Positions 36,301-50,600 of a stretch of 58,385 nt of DNA are shown here, piece by piece. A model generated the notes under the pieces. That model saw only the letters and a list, made by a program, of their open reading frames with translations. It did not search any database and was not told where the DNA came from. The DNA lies in NCBI RefSeq assembly GCF_000003605.2, contig NW_003121911.1:250594-308978 (forward strand), given 5' to 3'. The DNA is from Saccoglossus kowalevskii (taxonomy: Eukaryota; Hemichordata; Enteropneusta; Harrimaniidae). The position numbers and the translations under genes are program-made. Position 1 is the stretch's first letter. The number at the start of each line of letters is the position of its first letter.

Positions 36301-39300
36301 TTTTTAATAATACTGAGAAAACAAAACAAAACGAGTTAATTTAGAGGGCGACGACGACCCTCTTCTCAAGATATTTATTCATTAATCACCGTGACAGTAA
36401 GGGGCAAACAAGATTTTTGAGGTAATATGTGAACTTCAATCACACCAATATAATGATACTAATGACGATTTCTGATACACATTATATGCACAATAAATCG
36501 ACCTAAAAAACTAAAATTGTTATTCTGGTATTTTGATGGTTGGTATACTGGAGCGATTTCGCTTTATTTTTTTTCTCGCTTTTTTTAAATCGCTTACACA
36601 TTGTTAACTGGCGAATTAAATACACTACTACCCTATTCCAGCGTTATTTAAATTACAGCAAAACTACCAATAATAGAGAAATACCAGTAAAATAATAGTG
36701 ATACGCCAACGCGAATATACGGCATAGCATTCAGTGTTTTCTTCACGGCGTTGCTAACAAATTACTGAGTAATGGTTCCTGGTGCAATTTTGTTCATTCA
36801 TGGCATCATGATTGGACCACGCCTACGCCGCACTTGACATCGATTATTCTCGAAACTTCATACATTCATTGTCGCATCCCCCAATCACACAATCATTGAA
36901 AGGCATATACGAATATACGTTCTCATCCGGGGGTTTTGTGAACATAAATATAAGCTAAACCACGCTGTGTTAACAGCACCCAGGCAAGGAAACAGCTACT
37001 TTACTCGCAAAGGTCGTGACACGGCACTGTGTGTTTGTTAATTCAGAGGCGCTTCACGTAGGCAAACATGGGAGGCGAATGAAATATACTTCGCAGTTGA
37101 GGAGATTGGTAATGGCGGCCTACGTGGCGACCGGGATAAAGATCAGAATAATGTAGAAAACAAATATTGTTTTATACATTGTTTGATATTTAAAAAAACC
37201 GTAATTCGAAGCAGGTATTTGACTATCGCATAAGCCTGTTACCGCACTACAGCCGAGTTTATAACATAGTCCGATTTTATAATGCCGGATTATAGATACA
37301 ATTAGAACATCAAACAGTAGGTCACATAGTGATTTATCAAGGTATAGTTGAACATTTACTCGTATGTTCTGTTTTTTGTTTAGAATGTCACTGCTGAAAT
37401 AATATGTAATTATTAAATCTTCTAGAAAAGAAACGATCCAAAAATATCTGACTGATTTGAAGACTACAGGAACTATCCATGTAGCAGACACATGTAATTA
37501 AATAATATAAACAATAATATAGACAAATTAGAGATTAAGTTGGGAGAAATGATGGAGTTCAATTTTAAATTTAAACATGTATCAATGTAGCAAATTGCCA
37601 TCTAATCTTGCCGTATCTCTTGGTTGTACAGTGGGTACAACACCTCTCGTTACAGGCTGGTACCCGGAAGTAATAAGTGTTTCTGTCTTATAAATGAATT
37701 ACACGGCGAAACGTTAAATAATCCGCTGTTTTTTTCACAAATAATACGTGTAGATTGGAGTCTTAACGCTTTCAGAAATAAATCTCATGGCCATGACGAA
37801 CTCTGCCAAACTACATTACAAAACAAATCAAAACTTGGATGACGTAGTGAGTCACTGTTACCATGCCTACCACAGATAAACCCTGAAAAAAATCCCGTTT
37901 TAAATTAAATCAAATATATTTTATCAACTGTAGTAGATGGAAAACCAAATTCCTACCCAACCAGTGTCTGGATATGACGTCACACAATTGCGCTACCGTT
38001 GTCAGCAGTCCAGCCAATCAAATAATTGCTCGTATTTCCATTCAAGTTATGTTAATTGCCTCCAAGAAGGAAAAAATTTTAATATTATGCCCTAGTGGCA
38101 AGTCTCATGTTCGTCGATACGAGTAGCAACTAACTTATACCGCGCTGTAATTGTGTCAAAGCCATGTTGAGGTGACTGAAGAATCAAACCACGGTCTGTA
38201 AATTCCCAACACGTGAGTACATATAATGTCATCGTGTATATATGCAGTCTTTGTCTTAGAATTATTTGATTTTTTTTACCTTGATGGATATTCTTCTATG
38301 CCAGTACAGCAAATAAATCGATCAATGTTCAGTTAAGGAAATCTAATATATAGGTATTGCGCAAGTACGTGGTTATGAAGGCGATGAATAACATGTCAGT
38401 TAACAAACTAGTAAATATTTCGATTTAATTTGTTCTTTATTATTATTAACTGAGAAATAAAATACTGAAATGTGGGAATCTTATTATGCCTGCTAGTAGT
38501 GTACGTTCCAATTACCGATCTACTGCTTTGATGGATAGAAAGCATATTGCAGCATTATGCTTACAATAGGGCACAGTGCCTAGTTGATCAGTGTTTATTG
38601 ATATAGAGTGCTGTTTGTGTACTGTATTTATAGTTATAATAGTAAATGCTTTGTTGACTCTGATTTAAACTCTGACTTAATAAGATCATTATATGACTAC
38701 TCCGCACACCCCGTGTGTTTTCTTTTGATATCTCGAAACACGTGACTGGTGTTTTTAATTATTATTAATACATCGTTAATATTCGAGATGACAAAATTAA
38801 TTTATACATTCTTCTGTTATATTGGTTGAAAAATAAATACATTTTTTTATTATTTTTTTTTCACATCAATTCAGTGATTTAGTGTTTTTTAGTTTCCAAT
38901 CGGCGTTTTGAAAAACTAGTTATATGGCATTTAAATTGATACAATAAAAAATGCCACTCATTGTGTACATTTCATAAAACCGGAACATAGAATTGAAACA
39001 ATACACTGTCATTATTAATTAAATAAGCATTATATTAATGAATAACGCATTTGAATTACTCAGTTATGTAATCATTTCGAGAGAGAATGCGATTTCATCT
39101 CATGCTATTGACAATTCCATGAATCGTTGGCAACAGGCGAATCCCACGAGGTATTCGTTTATACATCTTGCTTCCTGTACACATTTACCCGCTGTTGGCG
39201 ACCCATGACATTCCCCTCATGTCGTGTACGCAGAAGCAGCTATGTAAGCCAACCATCCAGAAAAATACCTTTGATACAATTGAAATAATGTCTATTCAGG

Positions 39301-41270
39301 AGAATCTTAAGTTATTTTATCTAGATTTATTTTTTTACGCGAGGCGCGCGTTCCTTTAACGCGATACTATAACAACATGCTATTGATTTTATTCTATGCT
39401 AAACATAATTTTTATTCCACTGTGAATAGATATCGAATCTACTATAACAATCCACGAAGCTCGCCGACTTCGTAGTATTGTGCCTCGCAGTGCCTTGCCG
39501 ATTTGAGGCTTAAATCACATTTAAAGACATTTAAAGACACAAACTGAACGCGACGTGGCAGGTTACTGTTCGCAATAATCTAAAGTCAGTCTTTTAAAAA
39601 GTCTAATTAAAATTCACGGTCTTTCAATTTTACGGTCGAGAACGTAAATGACTCTATTCACCGTAGCTATGACAACTAAGAACCGTCTCAATGACACACA
39701 GGAAAAACTAGCGCCCTAACTAGAAAATACTAGGTTACGACCAAATGAGACTGAGAGAACATAACTTATCCTACATTGGGATTTAGGCGCTGACATATTG
39801 GAGGAATGTATAGAAAGGTTTTATTTCGACTGTGATGTGATTTGCCATCGTCTGTGATTTACTCAGAAATTGCCTGTATTCAATCTGTGTTAGACTCACA
39901 CGTGTGAAACCCAAAGTTTTCTTTGAACGCATATTACAAATCACGTACATACATACAAGCCCATCGTTAGAAGCTGTGCATCGCATTGTACTGCTATAGT
40001 AATCTGATGGTATCCCACCTCCAGATTTGTGGATTAAATATTATACATACACGGTGTCCTTCGAAGTAATTACCACCGTCGATTTACAGAGGCGAAGTAC
40101 ACTTGTTGTTGACCGATTGTGTATACCCACAGCAAATATATATATATATATATCATTATAGTGATCTTAATGTTGTCACAGAATACGTTTAGTGGCACGC
40201 GCCGAGAACGGGTTAATCAATAACCACACGCACCATTCTTTAAATTTAGATTTGCTGACATATTTACTTGTGTTGTATTGTATTGCATTCGTTGATTCAT
40301 CGCCACGCGAACACCCGAATATAAAAATACGCCTGTGTGGTCGATCGATGTAGGCTCATGGTAATTTCATTGTGTGTTCAACGCAGCATGTCATTTTCTC
40401 TGTAGCCGATGCGAATAAGACAAGCTACGAGTGGCAATTACACCTGACGCTAAAATGTGGAGATTTTCAATCGCTCCCAGTAGACTGTGCACGCTCTCGT
40501 TGTCGCTATACAACAAGAATTCGATTCAGCGTAATTATACAAAATGGCGGCGTAAAAACCAATGGGATCGTTTTATTCGTGCTTAACAAAAAAAAAAAAA
40601 ACGAAGCGTGTTCCATAGAAGAACTGCTCAATTAAAAATAACATATGTTTCAGACAGTTATCTGTATTAATTTATTTTGTCCATTTTCGCTTTCACGACG
40701 CATTCTCAGAGCGATTCCTTGAAGCATTAGTTTCGTATTAGTAATAATAGTATGCGCATTTCAGCCCGGGCAAAAAAATCGGTAAAATGTTGAAACTCAA
40801 ATAAATAGTTATTTACGACAAAGAAGACGATTAAAACATCCGAATTCATTCGGGCGTAATATTTTCGAGGCATGCGTAAAATTTCACCAAGACGCCGCAA
40901 TAGAGATGTTTATCGTGAATGTGGACGAAAAATATACATTCGTAGCGCGTAGTAAAACATATGCGGAAATGAGTTTGTTCAATAATTACCCCTATTGCGA
41001 TAGAAATACGAAATAAAAGATTCCTCTTCCATTTAGTACATTGCAATATAACCATGTATTTTTTTACGATTAATACAGTTAATTTTAATTACATGTTACC
41101 GTATTTAGACTTGTTTTCGTTGACACCACCCTAATTGCACATGACTTTAGTCTGTCAAAATAAGTTATACTGTAAATCGCCAGAGTTCTGCGCTCAGCGT
41201 CCTGTTCGACGTTAGTCCCAACACATCCCACGCCGATAATCAGAATGTTGGCTGTTTTTTAACTAATCGG
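33350..41270. other. intergenic DNA between the 33-bp array and VMAT
   Basis: No recognisable gene. The longest frames (123 codons minus strand at 37120-37491, 110 codons plus strand at 34011-34343) are low-complexity, hydrophobic or stop-bounded and match no family I know. Only short AT repeats are present. Confidence 0.4.
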
Positions 41271-41450
41271 AAAGGAAAAGATGCTCTTCTCCCCTCTCAT
41301 ACTCGTGACAGTAATAACGAGTGCAGACGATTCAACATTCAGTATGGTGCCGGGCGAAGTTTGTTTTAGTCTCACCAACGAAACAATCATACAGCTTTTG
41401 TTGTTTTACCTTTACAGAGGCACTCACATTCCCCTATTTAAACAATCACG

Positions 41451-41616
41451 ATGCGGCTTTCATCATGGTTTGAGGTGAAAAGACAAGAACTTTATCAATG
41501 GCATTCAGAGTTCACTTGGCATGGATTTTTTGTCCAGATTCGTTCGTCGCGTCGCCTTGTACTATTTATCGTATTCGTTGCCTTGTTACTGGACAACATG
41601 TTATTGACTACAGTAG
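41451..41616 (+). CDS. VMAT: VMAT exon 1: cytosolic N-terminus and most of TM1
   Basis: Residues 1-55 plus one base. Contains [11 protein letters not shown], the TM1 signature with the charged Asp needed for amine recognition in the family. Donor GTGAGT. Confidence 0.93.
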
Positions 41617-44600
41617 GTGAGTAAATCACGCCTTCAACGGCAGTACGACGGCGAGGTTTCAAAGAACCAGACATCCATTTTAATTTCCTTTTCAACTGTT
41701 CAATTTTAGTCCTCTAAACACAAACGTTTTTATTTAATTTGTTATAATTACCAACTAATAACAATTATGTGCTCAGACGCTCGTTTTCTTTTCAAGAGTT
41801 ATAAACGCTTCTTTTGTTTTTACAGTTCCCATAATTCCAGATTATTTGTTCAGACTTGAACATCCAGACGAAGTGCGTTTCATAGATGGGCACGGAGAAA
41901 CCGTTACTAATACCACCAACGTCACTTCCGCTTTTAGACATAGTTTAAATTTTACCAGTGAATATAATTCCAGTATGTGTTCTTCGGCTAACAGTGCCTG
42001 GTTTCCCGAATGTAACGTGACTGATGACGCTTATACACGTAGTAGTTATGGACAAGATTTGCGTGACGAGAATGTGGAAGTCGGACTACTGTTTGCATCA
42101 AAGGCATTCATTCAACTGATAGCTAATCCGTTTATTGGCCCCCTAACGAATAGGTAAGTACCGATAAGTTCAAAGGGTATGAGCGGAATGATATAGTCCA
42201 GGATAGCTGTAAACAAAGACGTTCGACTATGTGTGAAAACATACCATTTATTACAAATTAATGTAAAACATGTTGAAAAGCGACATGCAATTTTAGCGAA
42301 TTGTTGTAAAATGAGGTAATAGCGAAATGTTGATTTAGCGAATCTCTCTTGTCGTTGTTGATTTCATGTTTTCACAATACTTTTCTGTTGCGTGCCAAAA
42401 CAAATGCGCAGTTATCACCTCCATAAAAACAAAGAAAAACTGTCAAGTGTAATTAGGAAGCGCCCCAGAATTTTATGTTCTGAATTATTGTACAAAATCC
42501 CCAAGCCTTTGACATTTTGAATTTATAATAAAGTCATTAGCGACATCTTGACTTAGCGAATGAGTTATCTCGCTAAATTCGCTAAAAAGACATGCTCGCG
42601 AAAAAAGACATGTTTAACAACAGTATATGCAGTCACAAGTTGTAGCAGAAACAATGAATTAAATTTCGTTCATTGAGGACAACTAATTTAAAAGTCTAAC
42701 TACCACTAACCACCGTATTTGAACAACTGCTAAGTGAATGAGTCCTAATCTTAATTCATGAGAGATCGGTAAAAATGACATATCAATATTTAATGTATGC
42801 CATTGTTCATTGGAGTATGAGTCAACATCATTATGTTGTATTGTTTCAGGCTAAATATTATGCAAACAATTTCGAGAACAGTTTACACAGGACACAGCGA
42901 TAAATCATTATTTCATGTTTAACCTTTTTCTAAAACCAATGCTGTAAACATAATTCACTACAGTAACTAAAAAAGAAAAAGTACTATATCAGTTCGGCTA
43001 TCTTTAAATAGTAACCTACACAATAAATTATGACAAACCAGTATTCATGTTTATAAACAGTACATCAATAATATAATTATACAAATTCATATTTGTTGAT
43101 ACAGACAATAATTTAATCTTCTGAATCTTGTATTCGTGTTTACCTTCCAAGTCGTCGTGCTTGTTGTCAGGGTGTATTTTATGTATACTGCTATGTTATC
43201 GGTGCATCGTGCACTTCAATATTAGGTCAATTGTATTGTGAAGATTATTCTTAATTTCATAATTCTCTTAATTCTTCATCATACTCATCCATATCAATAT
43301 TTTCTACATTTGGACCATGGTAACGTTTAAAAGAATATTTTCCTCTAGTTGTTTTCCATCAGCGTTGGTGGCTGTCATCATTGAATCGCACAACCTGAAA
43401 TGTATCTTGATTTATATTTTACTCGTTTCGTATTTTTCGCAAACACCCTCCCCTCCTTCAGGAAATGATGTTAGCTTTATCGTCGTTTTCGTGAAACACT
43501 TATTTTTTGTTCATGCTACGATTGTGTTTTAATCTCATACTCTGGTCTCCATCAAATAATTTCGTATTATGGTAAATAGAAATAAGTTTATTTATAATTT
43601 TGATGGACGGAGAGTTGTGCGGTAATTTATTTGTTCATTACTTGTCACAATGAAATCATGTAAAATATTAGAATATGTATAACCATGTAAACCACTGATC
43701 AGGGGTTATAAAATCAGAGATGAAAGTAGACCTTAGACAAACATGACCGCCGTGACGTGGTTTTTCCAGTTAAATAGTTTTTTTTTTGTTCTCCTGACCT
43801 ACGTAACCATAGTAATTTGAACAATGAATGAGATCACCCGAGAAAATGAAACACTATTTGAGAGGTAAAACAAGCCTCGTTGCGTTCTCACACTCAACGA
43901 GATTTCGGCGGTCATTAACGTCTGAAGTATGTTACGAATAAAATAAACTTTACGATACTATGCTATAATAAGCTTACAAGCTATTTTTGAAGACTATTTT
44001 AAGATGAGTGAGTCGCTAGCATACATCGTACAGTGTGTTCATTTGTAGCACGTACCTTTTCTCACATAAAATGTTAATCGCATTATAAAGGTGTATATCC
44101 TATATGTACATAGTATATAGACTAAATATGAGTTTCCTGTTTCAGGAGCAAACAACATGTACAGCTGGTTTTTTTTTTATCCAACATATTCCTGTCTGTC
44201 TTGTCTAAAAACATCAATTAATACACTTGTAGCAAACAGATGAAATGAGTTCCATTTTATAACATAACAATGAAAAAAAATGAACAGTATGACGAATTTT
44301 ATTGAGATCAAGTTCAATCGAAATCAATAATTAATGAACAAAGAAATGGAAATTACTAGGCCATTAAACAATAAACAAATTGTTATCAAACATATTACAA
44401 TTTCAAGACATACAGCCTATTTTTAATCTCGCGATAACAAATTATTATATTAACATATATTATAGAACTAATAACTCACAGTGGAGAATGGTTGGTTAGC
44501 ATAAGCTGTAATATGCAACTTGGGTATACTAATCACATGACTAACACGTGATATTCTACTCACGGTGGACGTAGTATTCGTTCGAGTTTCGTCAATGGGG

Positions 44601-47600
44601 CTTCTGACATTTTAATTGGGTTATTCAGACTCAGACTATAGTTTGTCTATGAATGAGGCTTGGTGTGATCTGCAATCAGTTGTTCATGTGTGGGGCGAAT
44701 AGACAGTGGACTCTCTGACTTGATAGGATCGGGATATTGTGTTTGTGACTGAGGCAGCTAATGGATTGCCTGTAATGGTCGTAACACCGTCGTAGAGTGT
44801 AAAGACGTCACAAGGAAACACGCACTTATATTATAGTTGTCTTAAACAGGCCGAATATATGTAGATATAGGTATTCCAGCGATAAAATTGCAGTTAACTT
44901 AGGCGTTCCCTTATCATCCCCGAGTCCCATGTTCAACAGAATGAATATATTGTCACGTTTGAATTAATAGTATGCTGGCTGCTGTATTACACCACAAAAC
45001 AGAGCGGGAATTCGGAAAGTCACACCCGCTTTTTAGTAACTAAATTATACATAAACTATAGAAATTGAATTCATGTAGTGTGATAACATCCACCAGTCTT
45101 ATGTCGTAGATATTACTAGTACGCGATTTTGTTGAGACCCAGATGGGTCATCGTTAGACACAAATTAAAATCGAGAATGGTCTCGAAACGCATATAAGTC
45201 AATAAGTTAATCTGGGTGTATCAGACGACTGACACTGCGCGGACATCCGTCTATTCCGTTTAATCCAACTTTTTTTCTGTATCATTACGTTGAAACTGCG
45301 ATATGACAACAATAGTTATCTCCGCTATGACTTATACTATTGAAACATTGTATACATAATTTAAAAGATGAGGTGTTCTTTTCAGGTCATTTAAATAATA
45401 CTCAATTTCTATGTTTTTTTGATAACTACAAATTAATACACTAATGCATCCAAACATCAGTGGACCCAGAATACCGCTTAAATGGTGATATTTATAAAAG
45501 ACGACGATTTTCAAATAGGATCAACATCTCAAGTCTCTTTTTTATCCTTATGAACACACGTTTAAAATATCCCCAGTTAACTTCAAATCGGACGCGAATA
45601 GCCTATGCTTTTTAAAATGAATTTCGACCAAAAAATTATCTTTTATTTTAGGATATTAAGGCAATTTCATGTGAGTTTAACTTGGTTTCAAAGTGTAGGT
45701 CTTCTCTCAATATTCGTGTTTGTTATTACCCAATTAGGGCACAGGTCTATAATATTTAAAAACCATACTATTTAATATGGTCATTTTACCGACAGCCTCG
45801 TACAAATCACTCGGTACTGAACATGGTTCATGCTAAGAATTGTTTGAGAGATTATCTGGATTTCGTAAATTACTCTTTTTTTGCTTTAAAACGTGCGATT
45901 TTTTATCATAACATCGTAACATTATGTACACCATTTAACGAAATACTATTTTTTTTTGCAGAATTGGTTATAGTATCCCCATGTTTGTAGGTTTTATTAT
46001 TATGTTCATTGCAACAATAAGTAAGTAATAAACAATCATTAATCTCATTCTCGTGTGTTAATCACAACGTGACATAAGAGTGATTTTCGCTCTGAGTTGA
46101 TTTCAAATCAGGCGCGCTGGCGAATCCGCCTCCTTGAGTATGGGAATGTGACAGATACCCGGTATGAAAGTTGGTGTGGAGCCGAGCAGGGTTGTTAACT
46201 AGCAGTACAGTTTCAGTCAATTTGGACTTAATTTGTTTGCACTTTAATCCACCACACATATGAGTATATCTTCAAAATGATGTAAGAATATGTAATAAAT
46301 GTAAACAAAGTTTCAATACAATGTGTCAAGTCACCGATTATTGTAAAGTTTCGTGAACAAATTTCCAATAATTATCTCCTATATAACAGTTTTTGCAGTA
46401 GGAGAAAGTTACAGTGTATTATTAATAGCGAGGATGTTACAGGGCATCGGCTCAGCGTGTTCCTCCGTGGCAGGTATGTAATAATCGTTTATTAAGACAT
46501 CGTTATTTTGAGCCGTCTTTTCTAAGACGGTTACTGTTGTGTGCGTCTGCTTACATTGACTAGAGGTTTTGTCGTGGTCGTTTGTTTAAACAGATGTTTA
46601 TATGTTTGTAATATGCCTGTATTTTATATCGCGAGGGGAAGGGGTATTTTATTGGTAATAACATCAGCACGCTCAAAGTCTTCAATATTGAAAATTAAGA
46701 AATGTAAAGTAAAGTGTAACGTTTAGGTAAATGCGAATATCAACTTGAATTTATTGTAATCATTATGCGTTTTAATTGCATTTTGGTTAGCCCGATAATG
46801 CTAATTACATGACACGGGTGGCATTTGACTGCTCAATATAACTGGCAAAAATAGTAAAAATAACAAAATAAAATAAAAACGAAATTATTTTTCTTTTCAA
46901 TCGGTGAGGGCGCCCATCATTAATATGTCACGTACGAGTACGACATATTAGTATTAGCGATCTTCAGCGTGCTATTTTAAAATTTACCATCACTCGTACG
47001 AATATATCATTAAAACTAAATAATAAATAGGATGACGTCTTCATATAATGATATCCGTGTGCGACGTACACGGAAGCGTACATAGATCGCTGATAAATGC
47101 AGCGAATCACCGAACACCTAACTTATAGAATGGTGTAGTGGCTATCACTACCACAGCCTACTTTAACTGTTACAGTCTCTTCATATTAGGGATGGGGATG
47201 TTAGCTGAAAGGTACCCGGATGATGAAGAACGGGGTAATGCTATGGGCATAGCATTGGGAGGCCTTGCACTGGGAGTTCTGAGTACGTATTTGAAAATAA
47301 CAAAATTGTTGTATACATTTTAACGGAATGACACGTAGTTAAATGTGGACATCACACAGTGATTGGTCTCAAATACTGTCTATGACGTGATGTCAAGAAT
47401 ACAACTTGAATGATGTTATAGAGTAGGATTCTTTGTTTTTAGATTTTTTCATTATTTGTGCGTCCCCCAAATTATAACAGCCCTTCATAGTATGTATTCG
47501 TTGTAGACGAAAGTAGGAGAAAAGTAGATTTGCCGACGTTAGTGGGCGCTGTATGTGTTCTTACATTGCGATCTTCCTGTCTCGCAGTTGGACCCCCATT

Positions 47601-50600
47601 CGGAGGCGTAGTTTACCAGTTTTTAGGGAAAGAAGCACCGTTCTACATTTTAGCAGCTCTAGCCCTGGGAGATGGATGTAAGTGTGATAGTTTATTTTCT
47701 TAATGATATATTTACTGAGCTTGATTCATTGTTCTGGTCACGTCGTATCAGAACCGTGTAAGTGGCAAACATGTAGTCTAGTCACGTGTATCAGTACGTT
47801 TTGTTTCATTTGAACATGATTGCGTCACTAACTTTCCCTGAACTATTACACGTTCATTCTGATTCTGTTAATGTTCAAAAATATCACGTGAGTCAAACCT
47901 AAATTTAAATATATATATATTTATATGACGTCACTTATCCAAATGTTTTGTTAATTAGTAGTAGAATATTCTTTTCACCGTAGAAGGCGCGTTGCATTTT
48001 ATTTTGAAACCTTAAAAAAGGAAACACGTTCCATGGAGAACGCGTTTTCATGTATCGTATTCACCTTGTTCCGGTATTGACTTCTTGGTCGCTAAAATCA
48101 TATTGTCAACGTGAATTTACGTAAATTAGACAGATAGTTACATTAATATCTTCATTTGAAATGTAATAACACGATGTTATTGTCATTTCACGACGTGTAA
48201 GACAGAAACTATGAACGCGACACTGAACAAAATACATACACGATGATACTGTTCCAACAATAAATAATACGAAATTATGCACATTGTATACTAGTATACA
48301 AATTTATGTTTCATCTATTCCCAGTGTTGCAGTTATTAGTATTAAAACCCGGCGTGGGCAAGGAGGTTCAAATGGAAGGAACACCTCTACTGACTCTAAT
48401 AAAAGACCCATATATTCTCATAGCTGCGGGTAAGTCGATTTGCATCATCGCATATATTGTCCACAGGCACCCATACATTTACGACATCGATGATGCAGTT
48501 TCGCTGATGGCACCCAGGGCGAACTGTGTTAATTCTTGCTGAACTTATAACATCGGGTCGCGCGTGGTATTAATACTTTATGACTTTAATCAACTCTGAT
48601 CGGGAATTCAGCCGATGAAGAACTCATGATTAACCTATGATCCGTAATTTTAATCTCCTTCATATGTTCCAACAACTATGTGAGGTGATTGGATCGTTTA
48701 ATGTCACGTGAGAGTTTATATCATAACCCGTGGTATGAATAATATATAATTCTAGTTCCGGGCTTGAACTGCAATCACTTTTTGGATTAACATACAGCGG
48801 AAGCGTCCTTCGAAAAATGATTAAATAGTTTGTTTTTAGGGAAGAGTATAAAAGGTCTCCAAACGGATCAGATGACATGTATTAGCCTATGGTTTTATTT
48901 TTATTTCTCACGAGACATTTTCTAATTCCTTTGTTTTTGTAACAAATTCTGAAAAAAATTACTCTTAGATTCCAGGCCATTTACTGTGAGTGTTACTTGG
49001 GTGTTTTTAATACAGCCACCTTTAGGGAAGTCATTGTTGATTGGGTTGTACATGTACTCCATGATTGTACAGTGTTTCGAATATGACGGGCATGCACGTT
49101 TACAACGCTTGAGGGCAGTGTTACACGCACACCATAATATTGACAGAAACAGCCAAAATGATTGGGCTTTGCACGTGTAAGGAAAAAAAACTATGTTCAT
49201 GTTCATAAAAAACAAAATATGTTCATGTCATATTGCATGGCTTATTTTGAAATACGGCCCACATTCTACATGTTACATGCGTGTCCACTGTATTCAGTGG
49301 ATATGGGATAGTTATATCTCCTCTCCTTTTTTTGTAAATAACTTTTTAACTTCTTGTTGTCATCATAGGCATTCTTCGTGGTTTTCACCAGTTTTGCGAG
49401 AGGTGTACCTAATTTGTACTCATAGTGTTGACCCATGACACGTCAAAGTGCCTCGATACCCCAGTGTTGATTTAGTTTTCAGCGATTTGCAACTAGTTAT
49501 ATGGATTAGCTTTGGATGGTTCAGGTTCATAAGAATTCAATTCTTTGCCTGCATATTTTCGCTGTGCTCGCCCGGGGGTAGTGATTATGACGCATGCGCA
49601 CACCGGAACATGGTTTCGATCGGAGACCGTCAGTATTCTTGAATCGTTATTTCAGTAATATAAACCTATCTGACACGTCGACCGTTGAAGGTTATTCTGT
49701 GTTGCAAGCGTATTCCCTCGTCACGACATTTCGCTGAGAAATGCGATAAAACGTGACTTGAAAAATAATTGAATATTTTGTGTGAATTTTTATTACTTCA
49801 AACAAAATATATTATCAGTGAGTATATAGCGTCTATTAATGAAAATTTCTTTTGAATTCGTTTTTTTAGAATGAATATTTAAGGTTTCATTGAGAGTGCA
49901 CTGTTTTATGAATACGTTGTCATATTTTGAGTTTCGTCACGGTTGTGTTCGCATTCTTAGAACATCATGCATTTTAAAATATGTTATTTTACGTGAGATA
50001 AATGTGTATACCAATTCACGTCCTTTAAGAGTAGTCATATGTTAATATTCCGTGTTTCGCATCGTAGAAGAAATTTACGATGTTACGTCTGAGCGTAATG
50101 AACATATACCCAAGTACGTCATAGTAAACTACCATTAATTGATTGTTGTAATACATTTGGAGAAGTGTTACTATTTTTGTTTTCAATTCTGACCATCATC
50201 CTGTTCACGAGAAAATGGTGGTGCAGATGAACACTATTTATAACTAGTTAGTTATTTGGTGCTTTTAACAAATCTACGATATATATATATATATATATTA
50301 TATAAGGCATCATTTTTTTCTTATCATGTCATTGAATCTGACAGTGTCCCTCCAACAATACACACGATGCTTGTTTAGTATTGTCAATAAGGGGATGGGT
50401 GGCAAGACCTTGACTGATGACATCATGCGGCCTACTAAGCTACACGATATATTAACGTGACCACACGGACAATTTAGCATTTTAATATCATTTACATATA
50501 TGTTAAAGATGCAATATGGTGGAGAACATGTATTTTTTAATATTGTTAGATACTGTATTTTGAGGAATACATTGATTTATCATGACTTAAAAACGCCGTT

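Noticed and set aside
37120-37491. 123-codon minus-strand frame with hydrophobic stretches
   Set aside because: Composition expected of AT-rich random sequence; no motif recognised.
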